Under the pieces are notes generated by a model. That model saw only the letters and a list, made by a program, of their open reading frames with translations. It ran no database searches and was not told where the DNA came from. From NCBI GenBank assembly GCA_002310115.1, contig DBYI01000019.1, forward strand, positions 1 to 64,000: 64,000 nucleotides of DNA, in the 5' to 3' direction. The first letter of the stretch is position 1. Every line of letters starts with the position of its first letter. Positions 25,756-35,408 of the stretch are shown piece by piece. This stretch comes from Ruminococcus flavefaciens. Lineage in GTDB: Bacteria; Bacillota; Clostridia; Oscillospirales; Ruminococcaceae. A program made the translations under genes and the position numbers.

Positions 25756-26412
25756 ATGGAAGCTAATTATGTGAATCTTAAAAAACGCAAGCAGATCACT
25801 TCACTTTCGTATGTGCGAAAACCTGTTTATCACGTGATAAAAAGAGGCATGGATGTTATTTGCTCACTCATTGCGCTGATTGTTTTATCCCCGTTATTGC
25901 TGATAACGGCAATAGCCATTTTTATAGACGATCCGGGACCTGTGCTGTTCAAGCAGATCAGGATAGGTAAGGATAATAAGCCTTTTAAGATATTCAAGTT
26001 CAGATCCATGAAGAGAAATGCAGAAGCCATGAAGGCTGAACTGATGAAGCAGAATCAGGATCAGGGTGCGAACTTCAAAATGGATCACGATCCGAGAGTT
26101 ACAAGAGTAGGTCAGTTGATACGTAAAACCTCAATAGACGAGCTGCCGCAGCTGGTAAATATTCTTAAGGGGGATATGGCAGTTATCGGACCTCGTCCGT
26201 TCATTGAGGAAGAGCAGAAGAACCTGCCGAATGACAGGCTTCTTGTAAAGCCCGGTCTTTCATGTTACTGGCAGATCGGCGGTAAGAACAGTCTTCCTCT
26301 GCCTGAGCAGATCGAGCTTGACAGAAAGTATATCAGAGAAGAGTCGGTTTTTGTTGACGCAAAAATAGTAATGAAAACTATGCTTCTTGTATTTACCAGG
26401 AAGAACGGGTAA
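25756..26412 (+). CDS. Undecaprenyl-phosphate sugar-1-phosphate transferase (priming enzyme)
   Basis: Starts repeat-unit synthesis by moving a sugar phosphate onto the lipid carrier. The 218-residue protein has only the catalytic domain of the WbaP/PglC family: one membrane segment (about 32-58, with the DDPGP turn after it), FKIFKFRSM, RKTSIDELPQLVNIL, GDMAVIGPRP, and KPGLSCYWQI. The short length matches the single-domain (PglC/EpsL-like) type. The sugar cannot be told from sequence. A GGGGGAAG site precedes the ATG, 81 bases after the Wzz-kinase gene. Confidence 0.92.
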   Translation: MEANYVNLKKRKQITSLSYVRKPVYHVIKRGMDVICSLIALIVLSPLLLITAIAIFIDDPGPVLFKQIRIGKDNKPFKIFKFRSMKRNAEAMKAELMKQNQDQGANFKMDHDPRVTRVGQLIRKTSIDELPQLVNILKGDMAVIGPRPFIEEEQKNLPNDRLLVKPGLSCYWQIGGKNSLPLPEQIELDRKYIREESVFVDAKIVMKTMLLVFTRKNG

Positions 26413-26426
26413 AATAATGATACATG

Positions 26427-26517
26427 TGTAGCCTTCTTAAAAAGTTGCCGCATGGAAATGCTATATAAGCATATCTGCAGAGCAGGTTCCCGGGCAATTT
26501 AAAGAAGGCTGCATTTT
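26427..26517 (+). ncRNA. Second structured element with terminator-like end
   Basis: TGTAGCCTTCTT (26427-26438) pairs with AAGAAGGCTGCA (26502-26513) with one wobble pair, followed by TTTTGTG. Inside, TTGCC pairs with GGCAA, and two mutually exclusive hairpins can form: GCAT-ggaa-ATGC or ATGC-tatataa-GCAT. It lies in a 304-base gap between the priming transferase and the serotype cassette, so it may act as an internal attenuator. It shares the 10-mer TGCAGAGCAG with the RNA at 23866 (23886-23895 and 26476-26485). Confidence 0.55.
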
Positions 26518-26716
26518 GTGAAAAGACTTTTAAATAGCGGAATATCGATGAAATTGTGTTTGATTTCTGAGATAATGGTTTGAATGATATAAAGTATTCA
26601 AAGTGCTATGCACTTTTGCAGAGGGTCAGTCAGGGTTCTGTCAATATGTGAAAATATGATTGAAACGGATAAGTGTTTAGTTTGTTTAAAAGTAATGCTA
26701 GGAAGGAAGTAGTAAC

Positions 26717-27166
26717 ATGAAGATTTGCTTTGTTGGTTCATCGGGGGGGCACCTTACACACTTATATATGCTGAAACCATTCTGGCAGGATAAAGAACGT
26801 TTTTGGGCGACATTTGATAAAGAAGATGCTAGAAGCCTGTTGAAGGGAGAGAAGCTTTATCCGGTATATTATCCGTCTAATCGAAGCATAAAAGCCCTGA
26901 TTATTAACACATTCAGAGCTGTAAAAATTCTTAGGAAAGAACGTCCTGATATTATTATATCTTCTGGAGCTGCACCGGCTATTCCTTTCTTTTGGATTGG
27001 TAAGCTAATGAGGGCTAAAACCATATATATTGAGGTTTTTGATCGTATAGATAAGCCAACAATAGCTGGAAGACTTTGTTATCCTGTTGCTGATAAATTC
27101 ATTGTTGAATGGGAAGAAATGAAGAAAGTATATAAAAAGGCTATTAATCTTGGAAGCATTTTCTGA
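26717..27166 (+). CDS. PssD/Alg14-like glycosyltransferase subunit
   Basis: The membrane partner of a two-part glycosyltransferase. The 149-residue protein opens MKICFVGSSGGHLTHLYML (the Alg14 Gly-rich loop) and has ISSGAAPAIPFFW and IYIEVFDRIDKPTIAGRL. It sits 24 bases before the PssE-like gene, the usual pair in which Alg14 recruits the Alg13-type catalytic half. An AGGAAG site precedes the ATG. First gene of the AT-rich cassette. Confidence 0.88.
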   Translation: MKICFVGSSGGHLTHLYMLKPFWQDKERFWATFDKEDARSLLKGEKLYPVYYPSNRSIKALIINTFRAVKILRKERPDIIISSGAAPAIPFFWIGKLMRAKTIYIEVFDRIDKPTIAGRLCYPVADKFIVEWEEMKKVYKKAINLGSIF

Positions 27167-27190
27167 TATTTATAGAGAGGAAGAATATGA

Positions 27191-27688
27191 TTGATTTTTG
27201 TGACTGTAGGAACTCATGAACAGCAGTTTAATAGATTAGTAGAGTATATGGATAAATGGGCGAACGAACATGATGAGGGTGTAATAATACAAAGTGGTTT
27301 TTCTACATATGAGCCTAAATACTGTAAGTGGAGTAAATTGTATCCATATTTAGAGATGGTTCAGATGGTTAATGACGCTCGGATAGTAATCACGCACGGT
27401 GGACCATCTAGTTTTATTATGCCTCTTCAAATTGGTAAGGTACCAATAGTTGTACCACGAAAAAAAGAGTTGGATGAGCATGTTAACGATCACCAGGTCG
27501 ATTTTAGTAATCAAGTAGCTAAACGTCAAGGAAATATAATTGTTGTAGAAGATGTTACTAAGCTTGCAGATACTATAAAACAGTATGATGAGATTGTAAA
27601 TGGAATGCAAAATGGTTTGAAAAGTAATAATGAAAAATTCTGTGAAGAGTTTGGTAAAATAGTATCAGGCCTTTGGGGAAAGGAGTAA
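27191..27688 (+). CDS. PssE/Alg13-like glycosyltransferase catalytic subunit
   Basis: The nucleotide-sugar-binding partner of the preceding PssD-like protein. The 165-residue GT28-C-type domain contains VTVGTHEQQFNRLVEYMD, ITHGGPSSFIMPL and VPRKKELDEHVNDHQ. I take the TTG at 27191 as start: family members begin exactly here, and AGAGAGG lies 9 bases upstream. An ATG at 27187 is in another frame and soon hits a stop. Confidence 0.88.
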   Translation: MIFVTVGTHEQQFNRLVEYMDKWANEHDEGVIIQSGFSTYEPKYCKWSKLYPYLEMVQMVNDARIVITHGGPSSFIMPLQIGKVPIVVPRKKELDEHVNDHQVDFSNQVAKRQGNIIVVEDVTKLADTIKQYDEIVNGMQNGLKSNNEKFCEEFGKIVSGLWGKE

Positions 27689-27690
27689 AT

Positions 27691-28791
27691 ATGAAGACAG
27701 CTACATTAACTTTTCATGCTCCAAATAATAATGGTTCATTTCTTCAAGCTTATGCATTACAGCGTACTTTATTTAAATTTAATATTGAGAATAAGATAAT
27801 TCATTTTTATTCTAAACAGCAGGAAGAACAATATGCACTTTTTAGAAAACCTAAGTCCAAAATGGATGTAATAAGAAATGTCGTTTCTTTGTTGCATTAT
27901 TCAAAAATGAAGCAAAGATTTCAAAGGTTTGAAGAAATGAGAAATTCTTTTCTGAAATTGACAAAGAGGCTAAAAGAAGAAAAGTACGTGTACAATGAAT
28001 TATCTCAGTATGATACTTTGATTTGTGGTAGCGATCAAATTTGGAATACAAATGCCCGCGATTTTTCAGATGTATATCTGTTACCTAATGTAAAAAAGAA
28101 GAAAATCGCTTATGCGATAAGTTGTGGTTCGGCAATTAATGAAAATAAAAAGGATAGCCTATTTAAATGTGCCAAAGACTTTGAGCATATCTCGTTTAGA
28201 GAAGAGAGTACAACTGAATTGTTCAAAAAGCATGGTGCAGTTAATGCAGTGACTGTCTTAGATCCGACATTATTACTCAATCCTGAAGATTATATGTCAC
28301 TAAAGAAAAATGATTGTATGGTAGGAGAAAAGTATATTTTTTTATATACGATTAATTACAATGATCAAGTACTTGAAACAGTAAAAAAAATAAGTAAAGT
28401 TACTGGTCTGAAAGTATATGCTGCATTTAACGGTTATAGTGCAGTGAAATGCAGCAAATATGGAATTAAAGTAATATATGATATGTCACCTGATGTTTTT
28501 TTGAGTATGATTGAGAATGCAAGTATTGTTTGTTCAAATTCATTTCATGGAGTAGCATTTTCGATCTTATTTCATAAGGAATTTTATAGAATTAATGATG
28601 TAGATAATGCTGGAAAACGAATAAAAGATGATCGAATTGATAATTTATTGAATTCCTTAAATATAGGAGCAGTTAGTATTGATAAAAATATGATTTTTTC
28701 TAAAGTGAAGATTGATTATAAGCAGGTTGATGAGCGAATAAGTGTTTTGAGAAAAAAATCGTTGGACTATTTACTGGAATCACTCAAGTAA
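27691..28791 (+). CDS. Polysaccharide pyruvyl transferase family protein 1
   Basis: Family enzymes add a ketal pyruvate to sugars, giving negative charge. The 366-residue protein has the family marks ATLTFHAPNNNGSFLQAYAL at the start, LICGSDQIWNTN near 120, FREESTTELF, VLDPTLLL and SNSFHGVAFSILF (about 285). ATG at 27691 is set by AAAGGAG, 2 bases after the PssE stop. It is followed two genes later by an FrhB/FdhB-type Fe-S protein, a pairing that recurs at 36822. The sugar acceptor is unknown and not every family member has been shown to use pyruvate. Confidence 0.85.
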   Translation: MKTATLTFHAPNNNGSFLQAYALQRTLFKFNIENKIIHFYSKQQEEQYALFRKPKSKMDVIRNVVSLLHYSKMKQRFQRFEEMRNSFLKLTKRLKEEKYVYNELSQYDTLICGSDQIWNTNARDFSDVYLLPNVKKKKIAYAISCGSAINENKKDSLFKCAKDFEHISFREESTTELFKKHGAVNAVTVLDPTLLLNPEDYMSLKKNDCMVGEKYIFLYTINYNDQVLETVKKISKVTGLKVYAAFNGYSAVKCSKYGIKVIYDMSPDVFLSMIENASIVCSNSFHGVAFSILFHKEFYRINDVDNAGKRIKDDRIDNLLNSLNIGAVSIDKNMIFSKVKIDYKQVDERISVLRKKSLDYLLESLK

Positions 28792-28811
28792 GGGATAAGA
28801 AGGATATAGAT

Positions 28812-29726
28812 ATGAAACATGCATATTTAATAATTGCGCATAATAATTTGCGACAGTTGCAACAATTAATAAAACTACTTGATAGTGATAACCATGATAT
28901 ATATGTTCATATTGATAAGAAAAGCAAAGAATTAAAAAAAGAGTATATAGAAAATGTTGCTAAAAAATCAAAAGTACTTATTTATCAAGAGATTAAGGTG
29001 TATTGGGGGGGATATTCCCAAGTTCAGGTTGAACTGTATTTGTTAGATAAAGCACATAGCCAGAAATATGATTACTATCATATTATTTCAGGAATTGATT
29101 TACCTTTAAAAAGCAATAATGAAATAGATTCATTCTTTGAAAAATATAAAGGATATGAATTTATAGATTATAATGATTTACAATTACAAGAAGACCCGGA
29201 AATAAAAAGGCGGACTAAGCTTTATCATTTTTTGCAGAATTACAGACGAATCAGTAAGTATAAGTGGATTAATAACATCTTTGTTTTTTTAGAGAGAAGT
29301 TTGCTATTATTGCAGATTATATTCCAGATAGATCGGACTAAAAAAACAGACTGGACAATAAAGTATGGGTCACAATGGGTTAGTATCACTCATAGATTGA
29401 CTCAGACTATATTGAGTCAGAAAGATAGGATAGAAAGCATCTTCAAATTAACAAATTGTGCCGATGAATTATTTATACAAACTGTTGCGTATAATTGTGG
29501 CTTCAAAAATAGTGTATTTAAATCTGAGTATAAAAATGTAATGGATAACATGAGGTTGGTTGATTGGAAAAGAGGAGCAAACGGAAGTCCATATACATTT
29601 CGTATTGAAGATTACTTGATGCTTATCCACTCTCATGCCTTGTTTGCAAGAAAATTTTCAGAAAGCATCGATAAGGAAATTATAGATAAGATTATTGATT
29701 ATGTAAGTGGTGAAATAAATGAATAA
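28812..29726 (+). CDS. GT14 (Branch)-type beta-1,6-N-acetylglucosaminyltransferase-like
   Basis: The 304-residue protein begins KHAYLIIAHNNLRQLQQLI, followed by DIYVHIDKKS, YWGGYSQVQVELYLL and YHIISGIDLPLKS, all marks of the core-2/I-branching (GT14) family. The middle SQWVSITHRL and CADELFIQT are also family-like. Bacterial members occur in capsule loci. It overlaps the next gene by 8 bases, so translation is coupled. Donor sugar inferred only from the family. Confidence 0.85.
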   Translation: MKHAYLIIAHNNLRQLQQLIKLLDSDNHDIYVHIDKKSKELKKEYIENVAKKSKVLIYQEIKVYWGGYSQVQVELYLLDKAHSQKYDYYHIISGIDLPLKSNNEIDSFFEKYKGYEFIDYNDLQLQEDPEIKRRTKLYHFLQNYRRISKYKWINNIFVFLERSLLLLQIIFQIDRTKKTDWTIKYGSQWVSITHRLTQTILSQKDRIESIFKLTNCADELFIQTVAYNCGFKNSVFKSEYKNVMDNMRLVDWKRGANGSPYTFRIEDYLMLIHSHALFARKFSESIDKEIIDKIIDYVSGEINE

Positions 29727-30828
29727 AACTGTATGTGAAGAAAACATGTGTACGGGATGTGGAGCGTGTGTGGCAGTATGTAATAAAAAAGCCATAACGA
29801 TTTCTGATGATATGTTTCACCTGAATGCTGTAATTAATAATGATTTATGTATTAACTGTGGTATTTGTCAAAAGGTCTGCTTGCAGCAAAACAACGTAGA
29901 ACAGAATAAACCAATTAAGTGGTATCAAGGTTGGTGTTCAATTGAAAAAGTGAGAAGATTTAGTGCTTCAGGCGGAATTGCATGGGCAATTGGCAAAAAA
30001 TTTATAGAGGATGGCGGAGTTGTTTGCTCATGTTCATTTTCCGATGGGGCATTCAAATTTGAAATCTGTGATAATATTGAGGAATTACAAAAATTCTCAG
30101 GTTCAAAGTATGTGAAAAGTAATCCCGTAGGTATTCACCGTGAAATAAACAAAAAACTCAAGGCAGGTGTTCCTGTACTATTTGTTGGCTTACCTTGTCA
30201 AGCTGAAGGAGTTCGTAGAAGTATACCAGAAAAATATAGAGATAAGCTGATGACAGTCGATTTAATCTGTCATGGCACACCATCCAGATTGTTTCTTAAG
30301 AAGTACTTGTCTGAGCATGAGATTATTCTTGAAAAATTAAAGCATCTTAGTTTTAGAAGCAAAAATGGTTTTGCTTTAAATGAAGGAAAAATGATTGGGC
30401 ATCCGGGCGTAATGGATAGATACTCAATTGCCTTTCTTAACTCTTTGTCTTATACAGAAAATTGCTATAAGTGTAAGTTCGCATGTAAATGCCGATCTTC
30501 AGATATTACAATTGGCGATTCATGGGGAACAGATCTTGTATGTGAAGCTGGAAAAGGCGTGTCTTTAATACTATGCCAGTCAGAAAAAGGTTGTAACTTA
30601 ATAGAGAATAGTCAGATTGAACTTCATGATGTTGATCTTAAACGTGCGATTACTAATAATCCGCAATTAAGCAGAGCATCGTTACAACCCAAAAACTGGG
30701 ACGCATTTGTGAAGGAAATTAATGATGGAAAAAATATTGATAAGACGGTTTTCAAATACTTAAAGTATAGATGCTTGAAACAAATAGTGAAAAAACAACT
30801 ATTAAGATTACATTTATTGCGTAAATAA
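29719..30828 (+). CDS. FrhB/FdhB-type iron-sulfur protein with N-terminal ferredoxin
   Basis: A 369-residue protein with two [4Fe-4S] motifs at the start (CTGCGACVAVC and CINCGICQKVC), then an F420-hydrogenase/dehydrogenase beta-subunit domain (FSASGGIAWAIG, VLFVGLPCQAEG, VDLICHGTPS, CYKCKFACKCR, SDITIGDSWG). Such proteins are frequent beside pyruvyl transferases in capsule loci; their reaction there is not established as far as I know. F420 use is not implied, since the family includes flavin-dependent members. This copy has the usual domain order and serves as reference for the rearranged one at 36822-39254. Confidence 0.85.
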   Translation: MNKTVCEENMCTGCGACVAVCNKKAITISDDMFHLNAVINNDLCINCGICQKVCLQQNNVEQNKPIKWYQGWCSIEKVRRFSASGGIAWAIGKKFIEDGGVVCSCSFSDGAFKFEICDNIEELQKFSGSKYVKSNPVGIHREINKKLKAGVPVLFVGLPCQAEGVRRSIPEKYRDKLMTVDLICHGTPSRLFLKKYLSEHEIILEKLKHLSFRSKNGFALNEGKMIGHPGVMDRYSIAFLNSLSYTENCYKCKFACKCRSSDITIGDSWGTDLVCEAGKGVSLILCQSEKGCNLIENSQIELHDVDLKRAITNNPQLSRASLQPKNWDAFVKEINDGKNIDKTVFKYLKYRCLKQIVKKQLLRLHLLRK

Positions 30829-30862
30829 TAGTTATTGATTATAAGACTGTGAGGTGTATTTA

Positions 30863-31837
30863 ATGCCGAAGGCATTAGGTTTTCAAAGAAAACACAGAAA
30901 AATCGGATACTTAATAAAGTACTTTTATTATTGTGTTAAAAAAAGGAGTATACTCGAAAAAAGAGTTTCATTTGGTAAAGCTAATCCTGAGAGAACTATA
31001 TATTTGATAAAACCTGATTACCTTGACGGTGTAGAAGGCTTACTTTCACTAATTTATCGACAGGTTATTTATATTCAATATGCAAAAGAAAAAAACTACA
31101 TTCCATATGTTGATTGGAAAAAATATAATACTCAATACTACAATGGTATAGATAATGTTTGGGAATATTTTTTTATGCAGTCTTCTAGTTTGAATTATGA
31201 TGAAGTATATAATAGTAAAAAAGTTATTTTGTCTGGTTGGACATTAAAGGATAAAAATCCACACGGTTATTTTAGTTCAAATGTGTTCTTTAATGATGCA
31301 TTTAGAAAAAAATGTTCAAGACTGTTAGTAAATAACATTGTTTTTAGTGATCAAGTTAATGAACTTGTTAGTCAAGAATTATTGCATTTAGATATTAATA
31401 ATTGTGTTGGTGTGTACATCAGAGGAACAGATTATGTTAAACTTAAGCCTTCAGGGGAATATGTTCAGCCTTCTGTATCTGATGTAATTCCAGTAGTTCA
31501 TGATTTTTTGAAAAAGTATGGATTACAACAGATTTATTTAGTAACAGAAGATGGAGATATTTTTGATAAAATGAGTGAAGAGTTCGGGAGTATGATAAAA
31601 ATTGTATCGTTTGATTCGTTTGTGCGCGGTTATTCAGGAAATGCTTTACTAAGTAAAACTGATTTGCTAAACTCAGATAAGAAGATTAGAGGTCAGCATT
31701 ATTTAACTAAAATGATTATTTTATCGATGTGTGGATATTTGGTTAGCTCTATTACGCAAGGTTCTAAGTTTTCATATTTGCTAAATAATGGCAATTATAA
31801 AGATGAATTTATTTTTGATTTAGGATTGTATCCATAA
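30863..31837 (+). CDS. Putative fucosyltransferase-like glycosyltransferase
   Basis: A 324-residue protein. The segment VGVYIRGTDYVKL (about 192-204) resembles the HxRRGDY motif of GT11/GT23 and O-fucosyltransferases, and QIYLVTEDGDIFDKM and SITQGSKFS match later motifs of that fold. This family assignment rests on motifs only. ATG at 30863 (after GTGAGGTG) is preferred to GTG at 30854. Part of the AT-rich cassette. Confidence 0.6.
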   Translation: MPKALGFQRKHRKIGYLIKYFYYCVKKRSILEKRVSFGKANPERTIYLIKPDYLDGVEGLLSLIYRQVIYIQYAKEKNYIPYVDWKKYNTQYYNGIDNVWEYFFMQSSSLNYDEVYNSKKVILSGWTLKDKNPHGYFSSNVFFNDAFRKKCSRLLVNNIVFSDQVNELVSQELLHLDINNCVGVYIRGTDYVKLKPSGEYVQPSVSDVIPVVHDFLKKYGLQQIYLVTEDGDIFDKMSEEFGSMIKIVSFDSFVRGYSGNALLSKTDLLNSDKKIRGQHYLTKMIILSMCGYLVSSITQGSKFSYLLNNGNYKDEFIFDLGLYP

Positions 31838-31955
31838 ATATGAAAGATATAGAAAGAATTTAAAAAATAATTAGCAAAATGTATTATTGATAAATTCATT
31901 TTATTTTGAATTATGGAATGAACTATTCTAGTTTAATTTGAGAGAGGCGAAAGCT

Positions 31956-32696
31956 GTGATAAGTATAATTATAATCGCTAACAAAGAGGAGATTTTTAAA
32001 TCCTTTGTGCAGGTATTAAACAAGCAAAAAAATGTTGACTATGAGTTGCTAGTAATCGAGAATTACGATAATCATATTGTTTCTGCAAGAGAGGCATTGA
32101 AAAAAAAAGCACAGATCTCAAAAGGTGATTATTTATTATTCATGCATCCAGATATAGTTTTCCTTGATGAAAATGTTCTTTCATCATTTTGTTCATATTT
32201 ATATTCATTGAATAATTCTGGCATAATTGGTGTAGCTGGATCCCCGAGTTATTTGATTGATAATAAAAGGATTATTATCTCAAGTATTGTTCATGGAAAC
32301 AATAAAAAAAATGCAGGACGTCCATTGGATTTCCCAAAGCTTGTACAAACGGTTGATGAGTGTATGTTCGCTATAAGTAAGGAGCTATTCGATTCTATGA
32401 GTTTTGCGGATATAGATGGATTTCATATGTTTGGTGTAGAATTATGTTTAAAGAGCATTTTAAAAAATAGGAATAACTATGTTGTTCCAGCTAATATATG
32501 GCATATGTCAGATGGGCAATCAATGGATTCAAAGTATATGATTACTTTATTAGAGCTTTCAAAAGAATTGGGACGCTCTTTCCCATATATAAACACTACT
32601 GTTAAAAGGTGGCATATTCATGGAGCAGTGTCTTTTCTTTATAATTATTACTATTTATTTAAACAATTATTAAAGAAAAAAATATTAAAAATGTAA
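31956..32696 (+). CDS. GT2-like glycosyltransferase
   Basis: A 246-residue GT-A protein: ISIIIIANKEEIF at the start, YELLVIEN, then GDYLLFMHPDIVF, in which HPD stands where the DxD motif usually is. The C-terminal part (IWHMSDGQSM) fits a small GT2 domain. I choose the GTG at 31956, 8 bases after GAGAGG; a TTG at 31938 would lie before that site. Donor and acceptor are unknown. Confidence 0.7.
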   Translation: MISIIIIANKEEIFKSFVQVLNKQKNVDYELLVIENYDNHIVSAREALKKKAQISKGDYLLFMHPDIVFLDENVLSSFCSYLYSLNNSGIIGVAGSPSYLIDNKRIIISSIVHGNNKKNAGRPLDFPKLVQTVDECMFAISKELFDSMSFADIDGFHMFGVELCLKSILKNRNNYVVPANIWHMSDGQSMDSKYMITLLELSKELGRSFPYINTTVKRWHIHGAVSFLYNYYYLFKQLLKKKILKM

Positions 32697-32767
32697 TACT
32701 GATATAATAAAAAATGGAATATGCTATTTTTTTATAAGTTAAAGAGTAGAAACAGTAGGAGGTGAGT

Positions 32768-34105
32768 ATGATTTTAGATAATAATTATCTGAATGCATTC
32801 TACAAGAATCATTTATATTTAACAATGATAAATTTAGCTGTTATGTTTCTAGGAGCAATTTTAACAAGAAATGGCAATGTTATTTTTGTTATTTGGTTCT
32901 TTTCTAGCTTTTTAATATTAGCGATTTACAAGTCGATTAAATATCTAGTTCCTTATTATTTAGCATTGCTTATCAATAATGCGCTTGCTGAATATAGTAT
33001 TTCTTTATTAAGAGGAATTACTGTAACTGGTCTTATAAAAATATTCTTCCTTATTTGGTTTATAATTAGCTTTCGAAGATTTAGAAAAAAAGATGCTGTA
33101 ATTAGTTTGTCTTTTTTTCTAGTGTGGGTGGTGTATTTCTTTATTAATTCTTTATTAAATCATGTGAATGGGGCGGTTGATGTTGTTTTAACAGTATTCT
33201 TCCCAATGACAATTTGTCTCATGACACAAAAATGTGCATGTGATAATGATAAATGTTTTGATAATGCTTTTTTGTCTGGTATTGTTGCTGCTTTAGTTAA
33301 TATGGTTTTTATTGGATTCCTTGAATTGATTATTAATAAAACATTCTTTTACTCTGCTTGGACTGGTTCTGAAAGATATAGGTATGGAATCATAAGAATC
33401 GGTACAACTACATCTGATCCTAATTTTGCTTGCTTAACCGAATTGTTTATTATAATTCTCATAAATTCTCCGGTTTTTTCACAGAAAATGAAAAAAGACA
33501 AAAGATATATATTAACTATACTTGTAATTGCCCAAATACTATTATTATCATCTAGAACAGGATTAGTATCATTAGCTATTGTAATTTTTATTTTTCTCTT
33601 TAAATATAACAGAAATATATCAATTATATCACTTCCAATCTTGGGTGTGGTTACCGTTGAACTTGTTAAATATATAAGTAAATCATTGAGCACGGTTAAC
33701 TCAGAAAGTTATTCTTCCAGAATGAGAATTCTTGAATTAGCTCTAGATATGTGGCGCAAAAAACCGATTATTGGAACTGGATATCGTGGGTTTTATAATT
33801 TATCTTCCGGTCTTCTGGGATTGACTCGTAGTACTATGAATGAGTATGTATCACAGTTGGTAAACTATGGGATTATAGGGTTGGTTTTATACTTATCTTT
33901 TCTCCTTTTAGTTATTAGAAAAACTAGTATTTCAATTAATAATATATTAATGAAAGAAAAATCAGAGGAAGCATATTTTTTTGCTGCAATTGTTGTTTGG
34001 ATCATAATGGGATTCTCTTTAGATATCTTTTCTAAAATGCTTATTTGGTTTATTCCTGCATTATATATAATAGGAAAAAATAATAAAGTGGTGGCTCATG
34101 AATAA
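32768..34105 (+). CDS. wzy: Wzy-type O-antigen/exopolysaccharide polymerase
   Basis: A polytopic protein of 446 residues with about ten membrane segments, which would join repeat units outside the membrane. SSRTGLVSLAIVIF, then the outer-loop segment RMRILELALDMWRKKPIIGTGY and GFYNL, match the O-antigen ligase/polymerase (Wzy_C) region. GGAGGTGAGT before the ATG at 32768 sets the start. It overlaps the following glycosyltransferase gene by 8 bases. The Wzy role follows from topology and from Wzx and Wzz in the same locus. Confidence 0.85.
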   Translation: MILDNNYLNAFYKNHLYLTMINLAVMFLGAILTRNGNVIFVIWFFSSFLILAIYKSIKYLVPYYLALLINNALAEYSISLLRGITVTGLIKIFFLIWFIISFRRFRKKDAVISLSFFLVWVVYFFINSLLNHVNGAVDVVLTVFFPMTICLMTQKCACDNDKCFDNAFLSGIVAALVNMVFIGFLELIINKTFFYSAWTGSERYRYGIIRIGTTTSDPNFACLTELFIIILINSPVFSQKMKKDKRYILTILVIAQILLLSSRTGLVSLAIVIFIFLFKYNRNISIISLPILGVVTVELVKYISKSLSTVNSESYSSRMRILELALDMWRKKPIIGTGYRGFYNLSSGLLGLTRSTMNEYVSQLVNYGIIGLVLYLSFLLLVIRKTSISINNILMKEKSEEAYFFAAIVVWIIMGFSLDIFSKMLIWFIPALYIIGKNNKVVAHE

Positions 34106-35408
34106 TAAATATATAATTTCGTTATCTTTTGGTAATTATTTAAAGGGCGATGGGGGCGTAGATAAGGCAATAAGAGAACATCAAGAAATGTATAATTATT
34201 ATGGTATTTCATATGTTCATATTTCTCCTTTTTTACCCAAAATCCTAAACAAAAAAGCTTTTTGCAAAGCTAATTTTTTATTATACAGTATTGTAATCGA
34301 TGGAAACTTTTATGGACTATTTGATGAATATGAAATTAGCGTTATTATTAATAGGTTTAAGGGAAAAATTAAAGCTATACATATTCATCACCTAAAGAAA
34401 TTTAAATTGCAGTTTCTTATGAATATATTATCTTCATGTTCGGTAAAAAAATATTTATTTATTCATGATTACTATACGATTTGCAAGCAACCTAATTTGT
34501 TGAAAAATGGAGAATACTTTTGTGGAATTGAAAAGAAGAAATCACAAAAGTGTAAAGATTGTCTATACTATAATAGTATTGATGAGCATCAATTGTTAAC
34601 CAAAACAATATTAAGTAAATTTACAGATATTGAAGTGGTATCTCCTTCCGAAATAGCTGCAATTATTTGGGATAAAACCTATGATGACTACATTCCATTA
34701 TCCAAGATAAAAATAATACCACATCAAAAAGCAATTGGTGAAAATAAATGCTTTCCAGCAATAAATAATAAAATTAAAATTGCGTTTATAGGACGCTTTG
34801 ACGAGAACAAAGGCTCTAGAGAGTGGAAACAATTTGTTAATTCTGTTGATCATAAAGATGCGGCTTTGGATTTATTTTATTTTGGTATGTCTAACTTATC
34901 TATGGATAGAGTAAAAAATGTTAGAGTTAAAGTGAATAAAAGTAATCCCAATATGATGGTTGACAAATTAAGGGAATACGGAATTAATTGCGCATTTCTC
35001 TGGTCAATCTGTCCTGAAACATATTCATATGCATATTTTGAAGCGTTTTCTGCTAATTCGTTTATTATTACTAATTTAGATAGTGGAAATATAGCTGCTA
35101 TGACTAAAAAGAATAAAAATGGCATAGTATTTGATAACATCTCTGAATTTATAAAATTAATAGAGGACTTTGAGTGTTTCAAAAAGAAATTGATAGCTTT
35201 TTCTGAATCAAACATATTTGGACCGTTGCATTACAAAAATAATGATGATATCCTTTCTCTTTTAGACGAAAAAGAGTATACTTTATTCATAAACAATCTT
35301 TCTTCGAGAATTCCTAAGCCAATTAAGAGATTACTTACATGCATGTATTCTAAACAACATAATCTTGGTAGTTGTTACAAGATAGGAGATATTATTGATG
35401 ACGCGTGA
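34098..35408 (+). CDS. GT4-like glycosyltransferase
   Basis: A 436-residue protein with a two-domain GT-B pattern: IHIHHLKKF and FIHDYYTICKQPNLL in the N-terminal half, a CxxC-x9-CxxC-like cluster (CGIEKKKSQKCKDC), then IKIAFIGRFDENKGSREW opening the second domain and CPETYSYAYFEAFSANSFII, the usual nucleotide-sugar site with ExxxxGxxxI-like spacing. Overlaps Wzy by 8 bases and the flippase gene by 11 bases. Specificity unknown. Confidence 0.8.
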   Translation: MNNKYIISLSFGNYLKGDGGVDKAIREHQEMYNYYGISYVHISPFLPKILNKKAFCKANFLLYSIVIDGNFYGLFDEYEISVIINRFKGKIKAIHIHHLKKFKLQFLMNILSSCSVKKYLFIHDYYTICKQPNLLKNGEYFCGIEKKKSQKCKDCLYYNSIDEHQLLTKTILSKFTDIEVVSPSEIAAIIWDKTYDDYIPLSKIKIIPHQKAIGENKCFPAINNKIKIAFIGRFDENKGSREWKQFVNSVDHKDAALDLFYFGMSNLSMDRVKNVRVKVNKSNPNMMVDKLREYGINCAFLWSICPETYSYAYFEAFSANSFIITNLDSGNIAAMTKKNKNGIVFDNISEFIKLIEDFECFKKKLIAFSESNIFGPLHYKNNDDILSLLDEKEYTLFINNLSSRIPKPIKRLLTCMYSKQHNLGSCYKIGDIIDDA

